Below, piece after piece: positions 62,091-64,000 of a stretch of 64,000 nt of DNA. Position 1 is the stretch's first letter; each line of letters starts with the position of its first letter. The notes under the pieces are model-generated. The model did no database searches. It saw only the letters and a list, made by a program, of their open reading frames with translations, and was not told the origin of the DNA. The DNA comes from an uncultured Collinsella sp. Lineage in GTDB: Bacteria; Actinomycetota; Coriobacteriia; Coriobacteriales; Coriobacteriaceae. The DNA lies in NCBI GenBank assembly GCA_900541855.1, contig UQLD01000013.1, positions 1 to 64,000 on the forward strand, written 5' to 3'. The translations under genes and the position numbers were made by a program.

Positions 62091-62120
62091 CCCCGAGGAA
62101 AACACGGATATCCCTCGGGG
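62091..62120 (-). terminator. Hairpin between the deiminase and transcarbamylase genes
   Basis: Stem CCCCGAGG/CCTCGGGG with 14-nt loop. No T-tract on the minus strand, so it may process mRNA or attenuate rather than terminate. Confidence 0.5.
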
Positions 62121-62168
62121 AGCGGTACATGTGGCGCCTAAGCCAAAGAGCGCAGGCTCTAAGGCTCA

Positions 62169-63407
62169 CTAACGACTGGCCGCCACGTCCTTAGTCCAGC
62201 AGTGCACGCCGCCGCCGGACAGGTTAAGCGCGAGGGAATCAATCATGATGACCTTGCGATCGGGGAAGCAGCTCTCAAGAACTGCCTTGGCCTGCTCATC
62301 CTTCTCTTTCACGACCTCGCTCATGCCCTCGTGGTAATAACGCTGGCCAAGAACGACGCCGTTGCAAATCAGGAAGTTGCAGTAGCTCGCTGCGGCGTAG
62401 AAGTGGACGGGGCCCTCGGGCCAGGGGGTGCCATCCATAAACTTGCCGCCCATTTCGTCGATGAAGCCCTTATAGAGCTCGTAATCTTCATCGCCAGGGG
62501 CGATAACGACTTCAATAGGCTCGGCGGTGGGCATACGAACGATCTCGAAGGGCTTGCCCTCCCAGTCCGTTTCGTTGCTCAGGATCTCGTAGGCTGCCTC
62601 AATGCGGCGACGAGACTCTGCTCCAGCCTTGCTCGAGGCTGCCTCTTCATCGGACACCTCGGCAAGAAGAATCTTGTTCGGAGTGATAAAGCGACACATC
62701 TCATCAATGTGAGCTGCAAAGCTCATGCCAAAGACGGGAGTTCCGTCTTCCTTCTCGTCGAGGATGCCCAGTCGATAGTCGTCGTCCTCGAGCATAGGCT
62801 GCGGAAGCCAGATAACCTTGTTGAGGTTGTAGATGCGCTTATACTCGGCCTCTATTTCCTCTTTCGTGAACTCGGGATTACGCTTGCGGCATTCCGTGTC
62901 CTCGATGGCGATCAGAGTGCCGTGACCGTCAAACTCGCGGTCGCCGCCCTCCGAAACCATTTCGGAATTGACGATATCGAAGCAACCGAGCGCAACCGCC
63001 ATGTGAACGGCTGCCTTACGTGCGGACTGGCACTCCGGGGAGTTCTTGTCCCACACGCCGTAATAGGTCCAAGCGGGGTTGACCATATAAGAATGGCCCT
63101 TGTCGTCGACCATGATGCTGGGACCGTTGTCGCGGACATAGAAGTTGGAGTCTTCGAACTGCGTGATCTCGATGCGATCGAGATCAACCCCCTCCTCCTT
63201 CAGGCGCGAGCAAGCCTCCTCATAGGAGCCGGGGGTGCCGCAATTGAGGTTGACCGTAACGTCGCCATACTCGAGCAGAGCCTTGATCACGTCAACGCAG
63301 GGCTGGCGGTTATCGTAGCCCTCTGCACGGATGTAATCGGGAAGCCATGTCACATAGACGTTGGAGCGCTTCTCGAACTCGCCCGGCATACGATAGTTCT
63401 CGTACAT
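62169..63407 (-). CDS. aguA: Agmatine deiminase family protein
   Basis: A 412-aa PAD_porph-fold amidinohydrolase. RDNGP (~102), SEGGDREFDGHGT (~150), AAHIDEM (~229) and the catalytic Cys in GGGVHCWTK near the C-terminus are present. It should convert agmatine to N-carbamoylputrescine and ammonia. It is longer than typical agmatine deiminase (~370). Start MYENYRM has a GGAAGGA box. Divergent from a TetR regulator gene and upstream of the transcarbamylase and transporter. Confidence 0.85.
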   Translation of the reverse strand: MYENYRMPGEFEKRSNVYVTWLPDYIRAEGYDNRQPCVDVIKALLEYGDVTVNLNCGTPGSYEEACSRLKEEGVDLDRIEITQFEDSNFYVRDNGPSIMVDDKGHSYMVNPAWTYYGVWDKNSPECQSARKAAVHMAVALGCFDIVNSEMVSEGGDREFDGHGTLIAIEDTECRKRNPEFTKEEIEAEYKRIYNLNKVIWLPQPMLEDDDYRLGILDEKEDGTPVFGMSFAAHIDEMCRFITPNKILLAEVSDEEAASSKAGAESRRRIEAAYEILSNETDWEGKPFEIVRMPTAEPIEVVIAPGDEDYELYKGFIDEMGGKFMDGTPWPEGPVHFYAAASYCNFLICNGVVLGQRYYHEGMSEVVKEKDEQAKAVLESCFPDRKVIMIDSLALNLSGGGVHCWTKDVAASR

Positions 63408-63473
63408 GGTTGGTCCTTCCGTCGGGTTTCCCGCGATGCTGTCCGGCCGCGACAATAGCGGGGTTTCACCTGC

Positions 63474-63553
63474 TATAGTACTACTATACCTACCGTTCGG
63501 TAGATAATTTTGAATAATTGCCGCTCGCCTACTGATACATACCGTTCGCCGTA
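63474..63553. promoter_or_regulatory. Operators between the deiminase and TetR genes
   Basis: A TATAGTA-C-TACTATA palindrome (63474-63488), a CTACCG-TT-CGGTAG palindrome (63490-63503) and a second TACCGTTCG copy (63540-63548). The two TACCGTTCG copies are 49 bp apart. Likely sites for the divergent TetR protein. Confidence 0.6.
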
Positions 63554-63631
63554 TATAGTGGTCATGTTTGGACACGAATTGATGTTCCGTTGCCATCCTT
63601 AATAATGTTGGTAGTGCGGAAGTGATTTGCA

Positions 63632-64000
63632 ATGGAGAAATGCAGCGTGAGCACAAGAAAAAAAATATTGGACGCAATGTACGATCTTGTGGCAGAAGTC
63701 GGTTATGACAAAGCGTCTATCGGAAAGATTTGCGACTTTGTCGGTATATCCAAGCCGTCGGTGTACTACTACTTTCCCTCAAAAGAGGAGATTTTCACTA
63801 CGCTCTTGGACAGCATGTTTCCGACCATTGACTATCAGCGCGACTACTCGCTAATAGTCGATAGGGACGGGTTCAAGGCCGCGCTTATCGAGCTCGGCAA
63901 TTCAGTTATAGGTGGCTATCGAAGCGATGAAAAGCGCCGGCGCGTGCTGGCCGAGGTTAGCGTTCAAGCAAATCGAATTCCTGCAGTTCAGGAACGTCAA
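63632..64000 (+). CDS. TetR family regulator, truncated by window end
   Basis: The first 123 residues are visible. A TetR helix-turn-helix covers ILDAMYDLVAEVGYDKASIG and ISKPSVYYYFPSKEE. The ligand-binding C-terminal part lies outside the window. Start is ATG 63632 or GTG 63647, the latter with GGAG before it. It is divergent from the agmatine deiminase gene and probably controls that unit. Confidence 0.85.
   Translation, partial: MEKCSVSTRKKILDAMYDLVAEVGYDKASIGKICDFVGISKPSVYYYFPSKEEIFTTLLDSMFPTIDYQRDYSLIVDRDGFKAALIELGNSVIGGYRSDEKRRRVLAEVSVQANRIPAVQERQ

Overview
The window is 64 kb of gene-dense bacterial chromosome with high-GC coding sequence, short spacers and strong AGGAGG-type ribosome binding sites. 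The gene set (bile-salt-hydrolase-type enzyme, Glc-family PTS, an HTH/aminotransferase fusion, a chromosomal TetM-like GTPase, many LysR genes, small ABC/GntR modules) and the codon use suggest a gut Coriobacteriia, most probably Collinsella or a close relative. This is inference; there is no rRNA gene here. I found no rRNA, tRNA or CRISPR array.

Layout. 0.1-5.2 kb: a minus-strand unit encoding an amidohydrolase-fold protein, two ceramidase-like proteins and a PTS EIIBC permease. 5.4-9 kb: an HTH-aminotransferase fusion with an operator cluster, then a divergent LysR/EamA pair. 9-15.3 kb: Kup potassium uptake, a choloylglycine-hydrolase-family enzyme, a peptide deformylase-like protein, a purine permease, an esterase-like protein and a broken NCS2 permease start. 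15.5-18.6 kb: a MetE-like methyltransferase, a LysR regulator and a HAD phosphatase, with a MET-box-like palindrome. 18.7-20.8 kb: a TPP riboswitch and terminator controlling thiM, a thiamine-binding protein gene and thiE. 20.9-26.8 kb: a patatin-like protein, an EAL-domain remnant, a GGDEF protein, a flavin reductase, an ArsC-like protein, a COG0523 GTPase and TrmL. 26.9-33.8 kb: two paralogous AAA ATPases flanking a short UvrA-like ABC ATPase, then a TetM-like GTPase. 34-45 kb: a GNAT, RNA methyltransferases (RsmJ, RlmA), small proteins, MATE, a second LysR/EamA pair, Ung, an SDR, a VUT-family transporter and RF3. 45.2-47.6 kb: four tandem 60-bp palindromes upstream of a GntR/ABC operon. 47.7-57 kb: ClC, LOG, a potassium channel, a large hybrid histidine kinase with two solute-binding domains, a PPOX protein, a MalY-like lyase, TrmO, an HTH/zinc-ribbon/TipAS fusion and a glutaredoxin. 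57-59.7 kb: a repeat-rich AT-richer island with an orphan RHH protein, and Dus. 59.7-64 kb: an agmatine-type catabolic locus (MFS transporter, transcarbamylase, deiminase) and a divergent TetR cut by the window end.

A recurring theme is short foldback repeats between genes. Several families recur, and pairs of them bracket single genes (the first AAA ATPase, rlmA, dus). The most notable non-coding structures are the four-unit palindrome array at 45.2 kb and the nested palindromes and inverted repeats at 57.1-58.3 kb. The most notable proteins are an amidohydrolase lacking several metal ligands, a deformylase-like protein without its catalytic Glu, a transcarbamylase with HELP in place of HCLP, and the paired ATPases around the UvrA-like protein.
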